A stretch of 64,000 bases of DNA from Angiostrongylus vasorum (GCA_018806985.1 JADANN010000185.1:124001-188000); one strand, 5' to 3'; positions 10,331 to 22,322 are shown, counted from the stretch's first letter. The notes: generated by a model from the sequence alone, not told the origin. Numbers and translations are program-made.

Positions 10331-11390
10331 CGTCAGGTACACAAGGTGGGGTTAAGAGGCTCTTCTATAGGACCATGAATAAGAAGCCAATTACGCGTTG
10401 CCACCGGTCAAGAGGGTAAAAGTGAAAAAAATAGGAGTTTCGGTCATTTCTGTTTGAAACGTGGAAATGGAAACGGTACTTTTCTTGTCGAAAAAACTGG
10501 CGGTAGAAGAATAATACGTGAATGAATGTTCAAAGAAGGCCAAAATGAGATGGAATTACTGGCTGAAGTCGAGAACTAATGCGATACATCAGCACAAATT
10601 CGAAGAAAATAAGTTCTTGTTAGGAAAGTGTTAAAAATTTGAAAACTATGACGATGTCGACATGGGGAAAATAGTGGAAATAGGATGTTTTGAAAGATAA
10701 CACGCACAAATAATGGCAGAAAAAAATTCACAACAACCACAAGACTACAGGAGATGCATCAAGAACGTCTTGGAGAACTGGAAATATTAGCTACAACGAT
10801 ATAAATTACTTAGAAGAAATTATCGAAGCAGCTCTTTTATGTACGAGGAAACACTTTTGATTATTCCCAAGAGTCAGATGGATGTAATCTTTGTGTAGGA
10901 TCGGTATCCATTAGAATTTTGAGCGTATCAGCCACGGATGAGCTTGAGCTTTCCTCTCCGAATCAGTGCCAATTATCACATTGATTAAACTAGGGCTACC
11001 TTTCTGGCACATAAAATAAGAATGAAAGTACAAGTTTAAGTTCATTTCAAGAGAAAGACTAGAACTTATTAATTCAGTTGTTGTACTAATGGGAAGAAAA
11101 CTGATGAAGTGTGAGGAATTTTGGAAAGCAGAAACAAAAACTGGAAGGACAATAAGCTAAGAGAAAGAAAGCGAATTTTGGAGTTACTAGAAGAGACGGT
11201 CAATCGAATTCTTAAAGAAAGAGAAAAGGGAAAAAAGGGAAGTTCTGAGATATGTAAGTCTCTCCCACCGACAAAAAAAACTGTCGAGAAGCAACACTAA
11301 TAAGGAGATAAGGAGACTACTTTGAGGAGACTTACTGAGGAGAACAGGGGAGAAGTGACACCACCGGTGTCGATAAGGACGGAAAGACGA
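10330..11390. other. No gene recognised
   Basis: This A-rich sequence is private to the left arm of SD-C. Short frames with lysine- and glutamate-rich translations occur between 10,470 and 11,250, but all contain stops. No known domain is visible. It may be a decayed transposon linker. Confidence 0.3.
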
Positions 11391-11394
11391 GGCT

Positions 11395-11643
11395 TCAGAC
11401 ACTAATAATTAAAGAATGTGAAAATGGACATGTTAGCAATTTTCTATGAGTCCGTTTATACTTCTTATTATGGAAAGCACAGGAAATATTTCTGGAGAAC
11501 AACGAAAAACACTGAAGTAGTACCGCCGATAACGCCTCTCTGCTCTTCGGAACGCTTCTCACGAAGTAACCTTCTCCACCTAAAGCTTTACAGAGTTCAT
11601 CGTAACTAAGTTCAGCCGGTAATGTCAGCACCGGACATCTCAA
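11395..11643 (-). pseudogene. 2-hydroxyacyl-CoA lyase-like C-terminal fragment
   Basis: The minus-strand frame begins CPVLTLPAELSYDELCKALG, then GGEGYFVRSVPKSREALSAV. This matches the C-terminal thiamine-diphosphate domain of 2-hydroxyacyl-CoA lyases (family pattern Y-x2-L-x2-A-F-G-G-K-G-Y-F-V-x-T-P-E-E-L). The lyase match ends near a possible GTACTA donor after LSAV; the remaining codons are low-complexity. The copy at 29,597-29,845 is nearly identical. No neighbouring lyase exons were found in either arm. Confidence 0.5.
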
Positions 11644-12085
11644 TGTTTGTAAGCTTCATTCAATTATTTTTATGAATTCTTTGTGATGAAGAAAAAGAGG
11701 AACTGACTGCTGACGCCATAGAACCCATATATTCCAGGTATTAAGCTACATTTTGAAGACAGACAAAGAGATAATAAGTGTTCATAGTCCCTTCAACTCA
11801 CCATCATTAGCGTAAATTTGGTGTTCTAAATTGTACTTCAAGGCATTGAAGACGAAGTCCATCACGTATTATTCAGGCATATTAAAGCAAACAGGCCGAG
11901 GTGCATCGTGTATGATGCATTTCCTTTTCAATCACTCGTTTTGGCACAAAGTGGGTTTTCGCAGAACTTTTTGCAGTAATTCGATAGCTTATCTAACACT
12001 GACACCGTAGAGGATATTGTGAAGGAAAAGCTCTGCCCTAAGGGAAAGAAACGAGCGAAAATTTTCTTCTGACTAGTTAAGCTTT

Positions 12086-12112
12086 ATATATATATATATA
12101 TAGTATATATGC
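12086..12112. repeat. TA microsatellite
   Basis: A short TA-repeat tract upstream of the SINE-C head. The inverted arm has a diverged, shorter version near 29,110-29,160. Confidence 0.8.
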
Positions 12113-12159
12113 AGAGCAAGAAAAAAGAGAGACCAGTGCGACCTCACATATATATTTAC

Positions 12160-12240
12160 AGCAAGGACAGCGGAGTGGTAAGTGATGCGGATCACAAGAA
12201 AGGTAGATGCTGGTTCGAGCCCTTCCCAACGCTCTCCTTC
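12160..12240 (+). mobile_element. SINE-C, tRNA-like head
   Basis: GACAGCGGAGTGGTAAGTG fits an A box, and GCTGGTTCGAGCCC is a perfect B box (GGTTCGANNCC) about 45 bases later. The inverted arm at 29,035-29,105 has an even better A box (CAGCGCAGTGGTAAG). I see no clover-leaf closing pair, so it is a SINE head or tRNA relic rather than a working tRNA gene. The 3' end of the element is not clear. Confidence 0.55.
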
Positions 12241-12289
12241 ACACATTGAAACGCCCCAGCTCGGCTCTCTTCATGATTACAAAGAACAG

Positions 12290-13425
12290 TCGACTCGACT
12301 ATGGCCGTTCTACGACATCCATAAAATAGACGAAATCCCCAAGCAGTAGCCGAAACAACCCTTGAAATCTACAGGAATTACTCTACCGTAGAAATGTAGA
12401 AGACTGCCTTGTCAATTGGTCCACACAAGAGGAAATGGACAAAAGTTTTGAAATACTGAATGAATAGTTAGAGTACATTAGTTTCACCTGGGAGGAACGG
12501 TAAGAAAGCTGACTTTCATTTCTTATCGTTGAAATTAACAAATACCAAAACGGCTACATCATGAAGTAGAGCCGAAAGCCAAGTAAAAAACATATTTGTT
12601 CCTTAACTCTCCTCTCACCCCTCTCACACGGAAAGGGCGCTTGTAAGAAATATGTACCGAACAGCTCTCAGCGTGTGCACAGGAAAAGGCAGAAGGAAGA
12701 TTCCATACAAATGATGTGACAACGAGCCATTTCCATTTTCGGCGAAACTGTAGCTCCTCGGGGTAAATGTAGAGAAGAAACCACGCATCCAAACGGTAAT
12801 TCTCGACAGAATAGGGTTCCGTTCATTTTGTTCTTAATTACCAACGAAACAGATGCAACTGTAAAAAGTTGCTCAAGAAGGGCGGTTTAGAGAAATCGGT
12901 AGAGGTGATTGCATTATCAACGAACGCTTTATGACGCTAACTAGCTTGTAACCGCTTCTATGAACGTCTATGCGAAAACAGCAGTTGCATAATTTTCACT
13001 ATGGCGAGTGACAGTGACCTCTCGTAAAGGTTTGGACAAGAATACATCGGCGAAGTGGGAAGACCACTTTGCGCTGCGCCAAAAGAACACCTAGGCTGTA
13101 AACTTAAACCAAATACTCCACTGCACTCGTATAGGGCACAGAGGAATAACCGGAAGAAATCTGAAGCAGACGTTACCATTCTCGCTCAAGAATCGAGGAT
13201 GGCAGGAGCAGGACGCAAAACTCTCGACTCGAAGCATTATGGCTGAATTCCAACAATCCGAGAATGAACAGCAATGAGGAATTTTTTCGTTACCACACGT
13301 GATCCCACGTGGCATTAATGAGTGATGTTTAAATGTGAGAGGGGCACATTACGCATCCATGTGAGCCTTGTGCGGTTGGTGTCCACGACAAATACACAGC
13401 AGAAGACTCACAGAAGGCATGTGAG
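12290..13425 (+). mobile_element. Penelope-like element remnant (RT end plus GIY-YIG endonuclease)
   Basis: Across several frames the plus strand encodes the end of a Penelope-type reverse transcriptase: TQEEMDK-like, SFLIVEINKYQNGYIMK-like and RKPSKK segments near 12,430-12,580. The C-terminal endonuclease follows: GQEYIGEVGRPL at about 13,037, KEHLGCKLKPNTPLHSYR, then VTILAQESR. It ends in a terminal-repeat start (GGGGCACATTACGCATCCAT near 13,342), as in the element at 42.4 kb. Numerous stops and shifts make it inactive. The inverted arm at 27,590-28,920 is its duplicate. Confidence 0.8.
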
Positions 13426-13537
13426 GGGATCCGTGGCAATATATTATACTACAATATATTATATTACATTGTTATATTATTACACATTATACTACATATG
13501 TTATACATATATATATTAATCCACGGATCTCCCTCGT
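13425..13537. repeat. AT-rich hairpin
   Basis: GGGGATCCGTGG at the left and CCACGGATCTCCC at the right can pair around about 85 bases of TA-rich sequence. It cuts the Penelope terminal repeat and adjoins the RTE 5' region. It may be a small hairpin element or an insertion scar. Confidence 0.5.
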
Positions 13538-13559
13538 GTGAGGGATCTCGAGCCGGTTA

Positions 13560-15255
13560 GTGAGGCTACGTAGCTCGTCCCCACGAGGCGAATATTGGGG
13601 TTAATCGCAGACCAAAAGCGACCTTTGCTTCCCTGAGACGCAGATGGACCCAGGGGATGGATTCCCTATTTCTGCTGCTCCGATTTGGCACATACTATCT
13701 GCATTTACGGGGTGTATTCATGCACGTGTGTGTGGGTGCGTTCTAGTTTATGAAGATTGTATTCTACAAGTCAATTTGGCCAAAAGCCTGCAGTCGAGTG
13801 ACAGGGAAGTATACGGGAGGCGGTTAGGAGTCGCCTCTAACAAATAAGCTCCATGTCCACTTTGGGAAAGCCCGTCAAGCTACCCGTGAGTATACCCAGC
13901 CCCCCCACGTTCAGAGCCCAGCAAGCTATACGTGGGCATCAAAATGCTAAATGCAGTAAAAAAAAACGGGTTCCACTCCACTGACCCCGGATAGAGCCCC
14001 CCATTTTCGCAGCGTTGGGTCGGACGAGTACGGACAGGCTGCTAAAATCTCAGGGCCAATGGGAGCTGCTTATATTTCGAAGAACTATGGTGACAATCTG
14101 TACCTACAATGCACGTACACTTGCATCCGAGTCCTCGATAGAAGACCTGCTCATGGCAGCAACAAGGATAAAGTACGGCATCATCGGCCTGGCCGAGACG
14201 AGAAGACGCCAGCCTTTCAACTCTGTCTGTGACACCGGAGAAGAACTGTTCCTCGGAACATGCCACAGTAGAGGACTTGGCAGCGTCGGCGTTCTCGTCA
14301 ACACAAGTTTGTCCATGAACATCGATCCATTCGAACAACTTATAACCCGAACCGGACGAAAGATGTGGATCAATTCCGGCTTTGACAATCTTCGTCGTTT
14401 ACGCGCCGACATCAAATTATGACGAAGAAGAGGTCGAGGCGTTTTTTACGGACTTGAAGAAAATCTACAGGGAAGACCATACATTTTTCAAGGATATCAT
14501 TGGAGATTTTAACACCAAGATTGGACCAAGAAGAACGTCCGAAGAACGTCACATTGAGACCCGCGGATTAGAGTGAAACGAACAGGCTTGGCGGCTCTCA
14601 GAGTTTATCATGACGACCAAGACCATTTATAGTAACTCGCAAATCCAGAAGCAGCACCTCAACGCTGGACGTGGGAGTCCCCCCAGTGGAGAGAACCATA
14701 ACGAAATAGACAACATCATAGTAAACAGAAGGTTTTGCGTAACTGATGTCGCTGTTGTCCCAAAATTCTACACGGCATCAGACCACCGTCTCTTTCGTGC
14801 AATATTCCATTTCTCGCAGATAGGAGAAAAAAGCCGCTTATTCATTAGACGGCTTTTCGGAAGGTGCCGTTGTCGATAACGTCGCCGAAGAATACGATCG
14901 GCTCATTCAATATCTTCACGTTAGCACTATGAAAACTGAAAGTTCGAAAGTCACCAAAAGAAGTCAGTCTCTAGAAACACTCCAACTGATACGCAAGCGT
15001 AGAACGGCACGAGCTGCAGGCAACTGCGAACTGACGTCCGAGCTTGCAAAACAATGCAGAAAGGAGATAAAAGAAGATCTTGAAGAGAGAAGAGCAGCAC
15101 CAATGGAAGAAGCTACAGAGGAAGAGAAAAGAATTAGCAAAGCCCACCAAAGCTTCGCCAATTACAAGACCAAGATGATTGCACTCCGACGCCCTAACGG
15201 AACAGTAACAGCGTCCACAAAGGCAGTGGAGAATAATCATTAAGGAATACTACTC
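13560..15255 (+). mobile_element. RTE-type non-LTR retrotransposon, 5' part with endonuclease
   Basis: A GC-richer leader (13,560-14,010) is followed by an apurinic-type endonuclease. YNARTLASES lies at about 14,104 and GIIGLAETRR at 14,170, with the catalytic glutamate. VYAPTSNYDEEEVEAFF starts near 14,394 after a frameshift. GDFNTKIG follows, then TASDHRLFRA (the SDH motif) near 14,775. The linker before reverse transcriptase (14,929-15,243) is rich in K, E and R. Defects are a frameshift near 14,390, a TGA at 14,574 and a shift near 14,880-14,930. The element stops at 15,255 against a mariner remnant; no reverse transcriptase is present. Confidence 0.85.
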
Positions 15256-15257
15256 AG

Positions 15258-16200
15258 ATCTCTTCGATAAGATGGATATGTTGTGCCACCGGTTCACCTT
15301 TCCGAAATTCGTCATGCCATTTCATCGGTGAAAAAGCGACAATACGCGAAAAATATGTGAACAACTGTTCGAGAGCATGCAGAACAGCTTGGTGTAAACG
15401 CAGGAACAATTTCTGCTCAATTGGATCGCATAGGAAAGGCAAAAAATTCGGGAAACGGGTTCCGTACGATTCACAGGATAATCAAAAAGAATTGCCGTTT
15501 TGAAGGGTCGTCCGCTCTTATTCTGCGTAACCAGAACGACTGTCTTCCTGATCTAGTTCTTACGTGCGATGGGAAGTGGATTCAGTACGGTAAGTGGCGA
15601 CGTTCAGCACAATGGTTAGATTGCGATCAGGCTCCCGTAGCACTTCTCGGAGCCGAAATTGCACCAATAGAGGTTATGGTAACTGTTTGGTGATCTGCAG
15701 GCGGGAAAAATTGACCACATCTTTTTGAACCAGGGGCGAAACAATTACGGAAGAGAAATATCGTCAACAAATCGACGAAATGCACCGTAACCTTCAGCAA
15801 CCACGACCGACTAGACTTAATCAACAGAAAAGGGCCAATTCATCTCCACGACGATGCAAGGCGCCACGTTGCGAAACCAGCTCTCCAGAAGTTGAACAAG
15901 GGACTTCTAAACTTTGCCTCATCCGCTCTATTCATCAGATCTCTCGCCTATCGACTATCACTTCTTCAACCACCTTGACAACTTCCTGCGTTCACAACCA
16001 CGATAGCGCAGAAAATGCCTTCAACGAACTCATCAGCTTCCAGAACTCCAGAATTTTGTGTAACTGGAACAAGTAAAGCTATTGGGAAAGATTTGGCGAT
16101 TCTAACGTTGCTTATTTCGGTTAATAAAAATTTAACGTGGAAAAAGTTGTCGTTGTTTACAGTTTACATTTAAAATCAGACATTTCATTTGTTAGAATCT
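15258..16200 (+). mobile_element. Mariner transposon remnant, 5' truncated
   Basis: The plus strand carries the mariner transposase in many frames: ECRTLVKRRNNF-like helix-turn-helix scraps, then HDDARRHVAKPA-like, PYSSDLSPIDYHFFNHLDNF (15,935-15,990) and a final LPELQNF. The 3' end (16,172-16,200) carries the terminal-repeat-like TTTAAAATCAGACATTTCAT. It lies about 240 bases 3' of the secreted-protein gene, the same relative position as at 51.8 kb. The 5' quarter is replaced by the RTE remnant. Confidence 0.75.
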
Positions 16201-16436
16201 AATACAGATACCTAGATCACTTGCTGATCATTATGTACACGGAGAATTTTCAACTGGCTAACTAGAGTTGGACTAAATTTCTTTTTTATCTAGTACACTT
16301 TCATTGCGATTTTTACGTTCACTTAATTATTCAGCAAATGTGTGATTAACTAATTTATTGGTCTGATAAGACAACGCTTTAAAATACCACAGAAATGAAT
16401 TGTCCGTTATAAACAGTTCGTGGATGGTTTCTCGCT

Positions 16437-19400
16437 TCATTGAACGGTGGCAGATGCCGAGAAGAAGTTCGTTCCAAACGGACCTGATTGCAAGGCCCGA
16501 ATCACTCTGTCCACCACTCCTTGCCACATCTCTCTCGACCAATTCGCCATGATGACGTTTGTTGTCGTGAGAGTTCCTGAAATTGTCGTGGCCGTGGCGG
16601 GAATACCCATTATATTCGCGGGCATATCTGTCCGACATGGCATGTTGCATGTTGCGGTTACGGTATTGCCGATGATGATGCAGAGCGGCACCATATCCAT
16701 GGGATTGTCTGGAACGAATTCCTTTGTTCAAACGTTTGTACGTAAAATTTGTTTTTCTTGTTGTTTTAGTGCATTTTTTAACTGCATTGCTTTAATATGA
16801 AACGAAAGGTGCAAAAGCACTTCTTATTTAGTCAAATCACTTCAACGATAATCGTTTTTGAAGTATTTTAAACTTGACCAGCCGATTCAACTTTTCCGAA
16901 ACACTGAAGCCAGTGTTTTCATCGGAATAAAGCTAATGGAGAAAAAAGCGGCGTTGATCAGTCGTTGAGGGATGTGCCATACGTTCGACTTCATTAAGCA
17001 TCGCTGGAGGTGATTGAATGCATATTTGGCCTAAAAAATGACTCGCAGCAGCCTATCAATGCATCAGCTCAGTATAGCTATCTTCCCAGACACGTCTGAT
17101 ACCAATTTGCCGACCTCCGATGGATGGAAAGCATGGTGAGCCTGGGTGTAGGATCAGTCTCTTGTGTATCACAGGGCACCTCTAACAACTCCCTTACACC
17201 CGCTCTTCATTTGAATAAGTGAGAATTTTTTTTTTGTCAGCCGGGTGCAAATTCTTTTCGCTTTTATGTTCTAACCCTTCCAACGGTTTATTGTCTCATC
17301 GTGGCTCCGAGGTGTTCCTGGTTCTCGGGCTGCGATGTAGAGCGGGGATATTCATGCCCCTAGCAGGACGGCATAAACTGAGTACGAGTCCGGCGTTTCC
17401 ATCAGGAAGTCCAGCTAAGAGTAAGCCACTACCAGGATCCACCACCGTCCTGGTATCAAACAAGTCGCATGGTGGCAAATCTCCCTCTGATATACAAGGG
17501 CTGCGACGGCCTGTGGTGTTGAAGACCCTAGGTCAGACTTTGGCGAGGCTAACCTCGGAATTCCAGGGAAATACAAGGGTTAAACCAGCAAAACTTCGAA
17601 AAATGGAGATTGTGTTTGGACCCGGACATTCAACGAGGACGGGCCCTTTTCAAGTATAAAGTTTTACGTTTATGTGCTAACAAAGTTTTTGGTTCCAGAA
17701 CACCTAGTGCAATAAGGAAAACACTGGGAGAACAACTTTACAAGATAGTTCAAACACCAAGAGACATGAACGCTTAAGCAATTTCTCATTTAAATGACAA
17801 CAAGTGCCAATAATTTGCCTATATAAGGAAACCCATAGGTTGTTCTCACAACTCGTTGAAGCAGTGTAAGAAAAGTGAGCAGTACTATGTTTGCGGAAAA
17901 ATACTGCACGCGGAGATTTTTGCCAATTTCGCAGTCCTGAAGCTGATCGACCTCTTCAGGGAGATTTGGTCTACCTAATCTGCAGCTCACACTTTATTAC
18001 TTTCATGTGAGGTTTTATCCCTCCATACTTTCCATTACAGAAAGGGAGGTGCTAGATTTATTTGGTTTTATCTCTGTATAAGCGTAATTCCTGATTTCAA
18101 AAAAGCGTTTTCCCTAAAAAAGGATTGTTACTGTTATTGCTATCAATCATTACAATTCGCATTTTAGAGTGTCATCAACAATCCCTTGTTGGGGTGGTTT
18201 CGGTTGATTCTGTCATTAACTGTTCTTCTGCTCTTTTTTAAGAGGATTTACGCGTCTACAGAGAGAAAAACCAACGATGATGACAGCAATAATAGTAATG
18301 ATGATAATAATAGTCATAGTAGCAGTGAGCAATGGCAATAAGAACAGAACGATAATTCGAAAAGTGAGTGTATGCGTTAATCTTGAAAAAAAAACTTGGA
18401 AGAGATGCGAAAGTTAAAGATATCAAAAGCTCCTTAAATCTTTTGATCACACTCGTGCTGTTTCCAATATTTGCCTTTGAAATCGCGCGATTCACGGCAA
18501 TATTTAATGAAATAGAATTCTTTCAGTTTCCGTTAGATTTGTGTGCACTTTTTTCGAATGGGTTTTAGAGGTTAGAAACTTACTCTGCACATTCGGCATT
18601 GGGTCAACAGCTATAGACCTGCATTCCAGTGGTTCGTACATGATGTTCACAGTGAGCTGACTCAAAATGATTTGGATTATAGGATCGGCGAGGCCGGCTG
18701 CGCGACCCTGTCGTTCCAGAACATCAAAAACCTGAAGGACAGAGTTTTCACAAACTGGTAGAATTTAAATGCAGCTTTCCGATTAAATTACCCAAACCAT
18801 ATAAATCGGGGGAAAATTATAGTTCCAGCGAATCCTTTAAAAGTCGAAGCTTTCATTAAAGCTATCCCTCACTGCTTGCATTACAATACGCGTCACAAAT
18901 CCTCTGGCTGCCTCTGCAGTCGGTGCAATACCGGGTAGCCGAGCAGCCGCACCAGCTGCCGTTGAGGCAACCATCTGCACCGGCAAGGTGAAGCCGGTGA
19001 CGTTGAAAGTCCTTGTGCTCATCGCGGCTAAAATTGACAAATTTCTTATTGAAGTAATATAAATAGAAAAACTCCACAACTTTTTTTAATAGGTGGATTG
19101 CAGTTAGGATTAATTAACCTATCACCAACAAATGACTGGGAAAAAATTTTCAAGTAATTAAATAAATGGGGATTGTTCAATCTTGCCGTTATTGGCATCA
19201 CAAAAAGGATAAAGAATAAAGCCGGCGTTGGTCAATCCCTTTGGGGATGATCCATGCATTCGACTCCACTAAGCATCGTTTGGAGGTGATTGAACGGCCT
19301 TTGCAATGACTCGCGGTGGCCTACCGATGTATCGAGACAGTGAAACTATCTTGCTAGAGAAGTGTAGTAACAATTTGCCGACCCCAGAGGGATGGAAGGC

Positions 19401-19773
19401 ACGGTGGGCCATGGGCGCGGGGATCGATCCCACGTATGCGTTGCAATGTGCCTCCGGCCACTACGGCATGCGCCCATTGGCACCATATATTCGGAAAATT
19501 TTGCTAGGGCACTGTTGAGCTGGAAAAGAAACTATTTATTATAAAATATTATTCTTTCCATTACCAGTTTTCTTCAAGTGAACAAGATATCACGTGTATT
19601 AACGTGTTTAAGGTTCATAAATTTAGAGTTCAAGTTTCAAATGTTTCTATTACAACAGCAATATTGTGTTTAACACCTGGTCCTGCTGCACATCCGAACA
19701 CTGTAGTGACGGTGAGGAGAGAAAGCAGCAACGGTAGCGCCAGAACGTTCGCCATGTTTGTTGCACTGTTCAT
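16437..19773 (-). CDS. Secreted nematode family protein, intact four-exon copy 1 (223 aa)
   Basis: Exons on the minus strand: 19,677-19,773, 18,873-19,027, 18,584-18,731 and 16,437-16,708. They total 672 bases including the stop, with intron phases 1, 0 and 1. Acceptors are ATTTTAG, CCTTCAG and GTTCCAG; donors are GTGTTA, GTGAGG and GTAAGT. The product starts MNSATNMANVLALP, a signal peptide ending near VFGC. It continues with TRTFNVTGFTLPVQM, VFDVLERQGRAAGLADP, NTVTATC, TTISGTLTTTNVIMANWS and MWQGVVDRVIRALQSGPFG. I infer secretion and recognise this as a conserved but functionally uncharacterised nematode family. By my count the two middle exons differ from copy 2 at 21 of 101 residues, with no frame damage, which suggests selection. 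The function is unknown. Confidence 0.75.
16975..17215 (-). mobile_element. SINE-B copy in intron 3 of gene copy 1
   Basis: On the minus strand the head (GAGCGGGTGTAAGGGAGTTG) is degenerate. The body has CAGGCTCACCATGC and TGGGAAGATAGC. The tail has ATTCAATCACCTCCAGCGAT, CGAACGTATGGCACATCCCT and CAACGC. Gene copy 2 has the matching insertion at 52,548-52,815, so it predates the duplication. Confidence 0.7.
17285..17660 (+). mobile_element. R2 non-autonomous repeat with RTE-like tail
   Basis: One of six copies of a roughly 400-base repeat. Landmarks are CTCATCGTGGCTCCGAGGTG, TTCCATCAGGAAGTCCAGCT, CCTGGTATCAAACAAGTCGC and a 3' end of GGACGGGCCCTTTTCAAGTA. The ending matches the tail of the RTE at 61.7 kb (GATGGACCGTTCAAGTATCC). 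It is private to copy 1, lying in intron 3. The long frames across it are not conserved in other copies, so I treat it as non-coding. Confidence 0.7.
19220..19480 (-). mobile_element. SINE-B copy in intron 1 of gene copy 1
   Basis: On the minus strand the head has CCGTAGTGGCCGGAGGCAC (A box region) and GTGGGATCGATCCCC (a B box variant). The tail has CAATCACCTCCAAACGATGC and CGAATGCATGGATCATCCCC. Gene copy 2 has no SINE here but carries a foldback element in the same intron. Confidence 0.75.
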
Positions 19774-22263
19774 TGTTATGAGAATCACACCTGAAGATAT
19801 TTGGATGGTAATACCTTTTGGCATGTCCAATTGAAGAGAAGATTTCTTGCTTTCAGTAGGGTTATAGACAAATTGGCGATGGATTTCTACTAACGTGCTC
19901 AGTGACCGCAACAAAGTATAAGGGATCTTCTAGACATTTTCAAGGGGAAAAGAAAATTCTTTAAATCCATCATATTCGTTGCAGTTAGCCTTGGGGTTGA
20001 GGACTCTGCTATTCCGAAACATAAAAATCGGTAAATAAGGTACAGCTCATGCCAAAAGTTGAACGAGAACGACGTGTGAGGACGATTGCTTAATTCATCG
20101 AATGCGCTGATTTCTCACCTGCTACAGTTTCGGTCTCGGCTATGTGATTTTTATTGCAATGACATTAAATTTTAGCTTCCCCACAAACGAGGAAGTGTAG
20201 AATCGACAAAACGGCTTCGTTGAAAATGCACTTCCAGGAAAAAACTCTATCAGCAGATTTGTCAAATGACAAAAAAGGAAACACAGCATTTCACCAGCAG
20301 CATTCCTATCGGCAAAAACCAAAACGCCAAAAATCGCATTCACTTAGCTATCATCGTTTTCACTTTATATTCACTGTTGTGATCCGATTTTTTGCCTTTG
20401 TGGCAAGCCGGCTTCGTATCCCGAAGAAGCTCATCTGCGCAATCTCACTAGATGATTAATGAACCGCATCTTGGAAAAAAGAACTGCGTCAAAGCATAAA
20501 GTGTTGTTATCTCGTGCTAACATTCTGCACTTTGATGAAACATACGGTGCAGTGAAATGAAGAAGGAAACCGTCGGAGCGACACTGAGCTAGCGCTTCCT
20601 TTGCCAACTTTTTAAACGTTCAAGATTTCCAATTAAGGCAAATGTTTATGGAGCGGTCTTTGAGTCTCCGCATCTTTCATTGGTGTGCGGAGAAAACAAG
20701 TCTGGTTATTGAGCAGTTTTGAGACCATTTCATCTGATGAGTAAATGCATCCATTCCATTGTTTTTTGAATAGGGGACTTATGAACAACGATTGCCTACG
20801 AGACGTTACACATTCTCGTAGGCTTATCTGACTCCCTTTCTGTTCATTTAGTGGTTGAGTGCAGTACACATATTGGAGCTGTAGAATGACACCTATTTAA
20901 AAGAGGTGTTGCGACAACAGAAATTCAATCCCCACTTTTGGTTTCAATTTCGTCTACATCAACAAATCTTCATATCCCCTTCAGTGATTAGCAAAGAACT
21001 CCTTCAAAAGCTGTCTACCTGACGACTACTTTAATGTGAGAGATAACAAAAACTTCTCTTGACTACGAACAGAAAAAAGAAATCTAGAAATTCTCTGTAA
21101 GAAATTCCTGCTATCAAGCGAGCAGCGTTAGGGACGACAAAGGTGAAGCTTCCCAATCAATTCCAATATGCAGTTAGAACAATTCATCACGTATTTTTTA
21201 TTTCAGTTATTTACGTCTTTGCACATAAAACTGGAAAACGTTGTTGGCCGTTTTATGATGTTTTCGTGAAAGAAGAAGGAAGCTGAATAAGTACCTTCGT
21301 ATTGTTTCGATGAATTTCCTAGCGACGATCTATATCACCACAAAATTTTCCTTGGACTTTTGACAGGCTACCGTAATCGGAAAGCCCGCGTTCGTGAAAA
21401 CAACTCCATTACACCAAGTTTCCGCATGCACCGCAGTGGAAAGTGGTGTACTATAATCTACACATGGACGCTAGGTTGGAGAATTCGCCTGGGTCTGGAA
21501 GCTTTCAGTTCTTCTACGACCAGCAAATACTTATTGCAGCCCACGAGCCACTGCAGGTTATTTACAGGTCCAATACGCATTCAGTCACCTCTTGCAATTC
21601 TCGGTGAAATCGAACGAATGCCAATCCCATTTGGATTAATCAATACCGGATTCTTTGTCTTTTTTACAACCAAATTTTCAATTTGACAGTGCGACTGTTT
21701 TATATCGTCACCGGATGAAACCGCGAAATTTTGGAAATGTAGCCATTACAGCCACTAGACTCTTTAGTCCTTCGTTTATTATAAGGTCATTACAATCGTT
21801 TTCTGACATTTTCGCCGTCGATATCGAATTCCGGATCCTTTCAAAAGGAAGTGTTTATGGCTCAATCCGCACAGACCTACTGCTAAGCTCTGATGTCAAT
21901 TCTGATGTAGTAGGGAAAAAAAGTCGTCTTTTTACACAGAAAATATCAGACGTTCCATAACCGTTGTTTTAAGAATATTGAGTGGATCGTTGGAAGCGAG
22001 ACCATGACTGAGTTGAAGGGTGAAAAACTCTTTCTTTCGTTAAGTTTAGCACAACGATGTTCATTGAGAGAGAGATATCGTTTTCTATACATCTATAGTG
22101 CCAAACCCTCTTTTTGACTTTTCCGACGAGAGCAGATGAGACAACGAGGAAGTACTGAAGAACAGTGAGAATTGTAACAGTGGAAGGTTGTCAGTGAAGA
22201 GTCGGTCGGTGATGTGAAAATAAGATGTTACTGAGAGTTATCGACGCTGTCGAAGATAGATAT

Positions 22264-22275
22264 GCATATATAAAG

Positions 22276-22317
<42 letters not shown>

Positions 22318-22322
22318 GTATA
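22264..22322. repeat. TA microsatellite
   Basis: A TA-rich repeat with TATG interruptions. It is absent from the matching positions near 33.2 and 57.8 kb, so it expanded only in this copy. Confidence 0.85.

Larger units (their letters stand above)
10130..13425 (+). repeat. Inverted duplicate SD-C, left arm
   Basis: The interval matches 27,590-30,110 in inverted orientation, interrupted by sequence private to this arm (about 10,330-11,390). Shared parts, in order, are an RTE endonuclease scrap, the lyase C-terminal fragment, a TA-rich tract, a tRNA-like SINE head, and a Penelope-like element with its terminal repeat. The arms are about 14 kb apart. Confidence 0.7.

Noticed and set aside
16327..16800. 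Overlapping long frames on both strands of the last exon (134 and 117 codons)
   Set aside because: Only the frame ending SASATVQ is kept in the copies at 52.0 and 3.4 kb with matching splice sites. The others are shadows created by its codon use.
17219..17659. 146-codon plus-strand frame
   Set aside because: It lies in the R2 repeat, and the frame is not conserved in the other five R2 copies.
22264..22322. Regular short repeats resembling an array
   Set aside because: It is a TA microsatellite without spacers, not a CRISPR-like array.
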